From the NCBI RefSeq assembly GCF_027579695.1, contig NC_083577.1:39809198-39873197 (forward strand): a stretch of 64,000 nucleotides of DNA, in the 5' to 3' direction. Within the stretch, counting starts at the first letter, position 1, and each line of letters begins with the position of its first letter. Source of the DNA: Neoarius graeffei. Taxonomy: Eukaryota > Chordata > Actinopteri > Siluriformes > Ariidae. This document shows positions 47,261-64,000 of this stretch, piece by piece. Under the pieces are notes generated by a model. That model saw only the letters and a list, made by a program, of their open reading frames with translations, was not told the DNA's origin and searched no databases. Both the position numbers and the translations under genes were made by a program.

Positions 47261-48719
47261 CCTGCTCGAAATCTTCTATAGGATTCTGTTAGGACTTGGA
47301 CTATCTCGGCCTCTAGAGGCCGCTATTATTTCTGTTGTTGTCATGTTTGTTTTGACTGCTAGAGGCCACTATTGCTTCTGTGTGTTGTGTTTTGTTTTTC
47401 CATGTGCCTTGTGCCCCGCCTAGTCCTCATTATTGCCATCTGTGTTCTATTTTAGTTTGTGTATTTATACTCCCTCAGTTTGGCCTCTAGTCACGGAGTC
47501 TTTGTGCTGTGATGTTTAGCTCCAGTAACCTCTGTTCCGTGTTCCTTGCCCATGTCTTTGTGGTTTTTTGTACTTTGCTTTCTTTTGGACTTTGTATTTA
47601 CCATTTTGGATCTTCTGAGCGTTTGAATTTTTGCCTCTTCTTTTCTGATTTTTGGCTTTTTTGTTTTGACGTTGAACTTTTGGGTTTTTCCCGTTTATCT
47701 TCTGAGCGTTTGAATTATTACCTTTGTTTTTTGCCTTGGATTTTTCAGCATTGTAAATAAACTGTTTTTTCTACACTACTTTTGCCTCACTCCTCTGCAC
47801 TTGAGTCATTGGCCTAATGGGGGTTTGCTGGATCACTACCCCAGCGACTTGGGTTCAATTCCCAGCAAAACCCTAACAGATTCCTATAGAACAAGTTCTA
47901 AAGGAAAACTTAATGGAAATCCTGTAGAACTTTAGTACCCAAGTTCTATAGGCACATTCTATAGAAAAAATTCCTATAGAGCAGATCCTTTAGACCAGTT
48001 CAATAGACCCAGCAATTCCGCGGCTACTATTGCTACAGGTTCTTTTGGCATTCTTCCATGCAAGCTGCACTGTTGATCAGTCCCTAAAATTTGTGACCTC
48101 AATATACACATACTAGTAAATACTTGCAGTATACTGTATTTTGGAGTGAAAATTATTAAATATTTTAAGATAGGTCATTGTGCATCCTGCTAATGGATCA
48201 AGATAGATGCAGTGGTTTACTTCCACTAAAATGCAGTTACTGCATTAATAATTCCTACTTCTTCCTTCAAATAATTCTGGTGATCAGGTGAGTTAAGCTG
48301 AAACCAACTGGCTGAGGCACTGAAATTTCATGACATGGTCATGACATTTTAGCCATACTTATGACCTAAAGTTCAAAAAGACAAATCATATTGCATGCCA
48401 GCAAGCTGTATATGGTCTGGGCTCCTCTGGACTCTCTCCAGTTCCTTTAGTATGGTTTACCCAACAGTGGTGCTACCACCATCATATAAAGGAAATATTC
48501 TTGAGTAGACACAAAAACACCAAGCCAATAAATGATGTTCAAATATAGATTTCCTATAGAACTTGAGTTTTAATAGAAATTTTCTATCCTAAAGAACACA
48601 CTTGGCAAGTTCACTGAGAAAAGCCTATAGAAACTTCTTGTTCTATAGGACACAATTCACAGTCTCCTATAGAACACCGGAGTTCCTACAGAACTTCTAT
48701 AGGGCATTTTTTGCAGGGT
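47261..48719. mobile_element. Repeat element rich in CTATAG motifs, host of a solo LTR
   Basis: The left end (CCCTGCTCGAAATCTTCTAT) and right end on minus (CCCTGCAAAAAATGCCCTAT) are inverted counterparts. Many TTCTATAGAA/CCTATAGAAC motifs fill both subterminal parts (47880-48000, 48550-48715). No transposase. Superfamily unknown. Confidence 0.6.
47287..47878 (+). mobile_element. Solo LTR
   Basis: 592 bp, from TGTTAGGACTTGG to AAACCCTAACA, flanked by GATTC (47282-47286, 47879-47883). It has a TATA-like TATTTATACTCC near 47463 and AATAAA at 47756-47761. The two GCGTTTGAATT stretches inside are an internal repeat. No internal coding region remains, consistent with LTR-LTR recombination. Confidence 0.88.
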
Positions 48720-49366
48720 GGGATGAGCATGGGCACTGCTTTGTGATTTTTAGGACTACAGTGTTCAGGTGTGATTGTCTGCTAAATCAAAGGAGCAGCA
48801 CAGACTGTTTTGGGAAGTCTTTAGAGTATGCCCATGAGATTATCTGCAATACATGAGGCAAACCAAGTGCAGAAGTCTCCAGATCTCTTATGATTACACC
48901 CTTTAAAAATAAAATAAAATAAAATATTGTTTTGATTTCTTTTGCATTAATGGGTCAGTAAAAATAGCAACATTTCCAAAATAAATAGACTTCAAACTAT
49001 TTTCTGCAAAAAGAACAAAACATTCTACAACAGATGGTATAGCTTCCACAGAGCCCTAATTTTAACGTCATGGAGACCTACAGAGACAGAAACAAGCTAA
49101 TGAATCGTAAAAAAAAAATGTGGAAATTTCTCCAAACAGTTTGAAACAACCTACAGTGGATTTTCTTATAAAACTGAGCTACAGTGTAACCAGGAGAACT
49201 AGTGCAGTTTTAAAGGTATGTATTGATTTGCTTTAGCTTTACTTCTGCTCCTGATAGTAATTTTCAACTTTTTACTTTTTTTAATTTCTCATTTCATTAT
49301 CCTCATTTTATGTTTGAGACTTTTCACAGGATTAGATAATCTTTTAAAGACTGGAATCAATCACAG

Positions 49367-49425
<59 letters not shown>

Positions 49426-50164
49426 TATATGTGTAGGTATTAACTATAACACCTAGATGACAATGAGAAGCACTGAGTATCAGGTTTCCTGTGCTACAAA
49501 TAACCCCAGAAATATTCATCATGATCACTGACCATATTCCTGAGCAAAATATAAAAATAGCTATAATTTTAAGATGGAAAAACCACATAATTCACTTAAG
49601 TGAGAAAAAAAAAAACCACCACCACCAAAAACCTCATCACATTAATTCATATTGAAAAATCTGTAAATTGTCAATAATTATTTATTATGTCTGGTAATAA
49701 CACTGTCATTTTACATTTGGAAACTTCTAAAAATAATGAAGCAATCATACAAGTATATCAGAAATCGACAGTCTCCATGGCAGAACCATAATGTTTAGCT
49801 ACTTTTGCTAAGTTGCAGCTGTCTGGCTGTAATCAGACAGTCTCTTCAGAGGGTTTCTCGAGACTCTGAAGGTCATTGGGTTAAGGCAGCACTCTTCCTG
49901 AGGAATAAATTTATTTGTGGCTTCTCCTCTCAATTAAGGAGCTAATTCACCAGCTGTCCTGGTTAAATGGCTATTTACAAGGAAAGTTCACTGCATCACT
50001 TTATTTGTCTACATGCTGCATGCATAAAGCCGAAAGCCTCCATTGGTAGAAATGCCTGCTTGCAAATGAATAGTGGAATCACTAACATTACTTCATTACT
50101 AACAATAATGTAATCACTAACACTAACTTCATTATCAAGCTGATAAGGATCAAATCACTCCAGT

Positions 50165-50215
<51 letters not shown>

Positions 50216-50806
50216 CACTGAGCAGCTCAGTGCCAGGGCTGTGTATGTACTTAATTCTGACTTCTTTCCAGTGATACTGCAAGTTATCAAAGAGCCGTGT
50301 TCAGCTCATGATAAAATATCATTTGTATAAGCATAGCCAGTCCTCCACATTGTTCCTTCCCCTTGCAGTTTAGCTGGAGTATTTTTAGCAATGAAACAAC
50401 TGGGCTCCTAAAAAAAACCCAGGAGAGAGTCAGAGGGCTACTGCTATGTAAGGTATCCCCCTCGAAAGCCCTGTGCTTTGTTTCCAGCCAACAGAGAGAC
50501 GGAAACAGTCAGGAAGACTGGAAGAAAAGAGAGAGACAGGCTGGATAGACCAGATTTTCCATCGGAAAGGTGCATAAGACCATGACGATATTTGAATCTA
50601 AACCTACTGCAGAGATTTGTCTTGAATTATACAGTATCTTTCAAGTTGATCTCTTTTTTTCTTTTTTTGGATTTCAGCTCTTTTCTACTTGGGCAGCTTC
50701 TCTGACCTCTGTGCACTTTGATAGAAAATTGACAGATCTGAGTGTGCGAGAATTCTGGCAGTGTGTGTGAGATTAATACCTGTGTGTCTGTGCAGTAGTG
50801 GCAGTC
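48720..50806. other. Intergenic and casq2 upstream region
   Basis: Holds (AC)n at 49369-49420 and (CT)n at 50175-50212. An imperfect MEF2-like GTATTTTTAG lies at 50379-50388. The last 100 bp before the ATG have no upstream frame of note. The transcription start cannot be placed. Confidence 0.45.
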
Positions 50807-63715
<12,909 letters not shown>

Positions 63716-63938
63716 CCTGTAAACTTGAATTCTGTGGAACCAAAATGTAAGAGGTCTTTACTCGCTCAGGGACATCTAGATCCTGTATGAGCACCTTAAT
63801 ACAATAATAATTTTGCATATTTTAGTGCACAAGCTCTATAAATGTCAAACTTTCAGTCTCGTAAGTTAAAAGAACTCAGTGTAAAACTACTGGCAACATT
63901 AATTTATTTGACATATAAATAACAACCTGCTCAGACTG

Positions 63939-63944
63939 AATAAA
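63939..63944 (+). terminator. casq2 polyadenylation signal
   Basis: AATAAA 224 bp after the casq2 stop, the first canonical signal, followed by T-rich sequence near the window end. Confidence 0.6.
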
Positions 63945-64000
63945 ACTATTCTAAATTAAACACCATGCTTAAGAGTTCTTTTCGAGCAGTAATATTTTTT

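Noticed and set aside
47509-47760. 83-codon hydrophobic Phe/Leu-rich frame resembling a membrane protein
   Set aside because: It lies wholly inside the solo LTR and comes from T-rich U3/R sequence.
50363-50548. 61-codon frame upstream of casq2
   Set aside because: No homology signal, no splice context; probably chance sequence in the upstream region.
50798-50806. GTG upstream of the casq2 ATG as the start codon
   Set aside because: The ATG at 50807 gives a normal signal peptide, and vertebrate starts are ATG.

Overview
The window looks like nuclear DNA of a bony fish. It has split genes with GT-AG introns, two vertebrate cardiac/muscle genes, dense dinucleotide and tetranucleotide microsatellites, and a repeat load dominated by fish-type DNA transposons (Tc1/mariner, PIF/Harbinger, hAT, Kolobok-like) and a tRNA-derived SINE. 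The repeats suggest an ostariophysan such as a catfish, but that is only a guess. I see no prokaryotic features, CRISPR array, rRNA, free-standing tRNA gene or defence system.

Only two host genes are supported. kcne2 (45495-45869, + strand) is a single coding exon for the potassium-channel beta subunit. casq2 (50807-63715, + strand) has eleven coding exons for calsequestrin, the sarcoplasmic-reticulum calcium buffer. All casq2 splice phases agree, the predicted product is 416 residues and it ends in 42 consecutive aspartates. The two genes sit head to tail about 5 kb apart; both act in cardiac excitability and calcium handling, though the adjacency need not be functional.

Roughly the first 44 kb is a repeat mosaic, much of it nested. 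At 5.1-11.7 kb a Tc1 relic carries a Ty3/Gypsy-type retrotransposon and, separately, a SINE. The retrotransposon has integrase upstream of reverse transcriptase, the Gmr1-type order. At 16.5-22.8 kb a SINE carries a 5.9-kb PIF/Harbinger element with both of its genes, a Myb/SANT-like protein that reads intact and a HARBI1-like nuclease with one internal stop plus a doubtful first exon. That Harbinger element itself holds three more SINEs, one of them split by a MITE. At 30.8-35.5 kb a Tc1 with a fold-back end is split by an LTR-like insertion, which is split by a Kolobok-like element, which contains a 172-bp palindrome.

Many insertions could be delimited exactly by target-site duplications: TA for Tc1/pogo, TTA for a Harbinger MITE, TTAA for Kolobok, 8 bp for hAT, 4-5 bp for LTR elements and 9-13 bp for SINEs. 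Several empty sites can be rebuilt by eye. In casq2, intron 10 (6.7 kb) collects a hAT, a non-LTR retrotransposon fragment, Tc1 relics and a nearly intact Tc1 lying between two GATA arrays.
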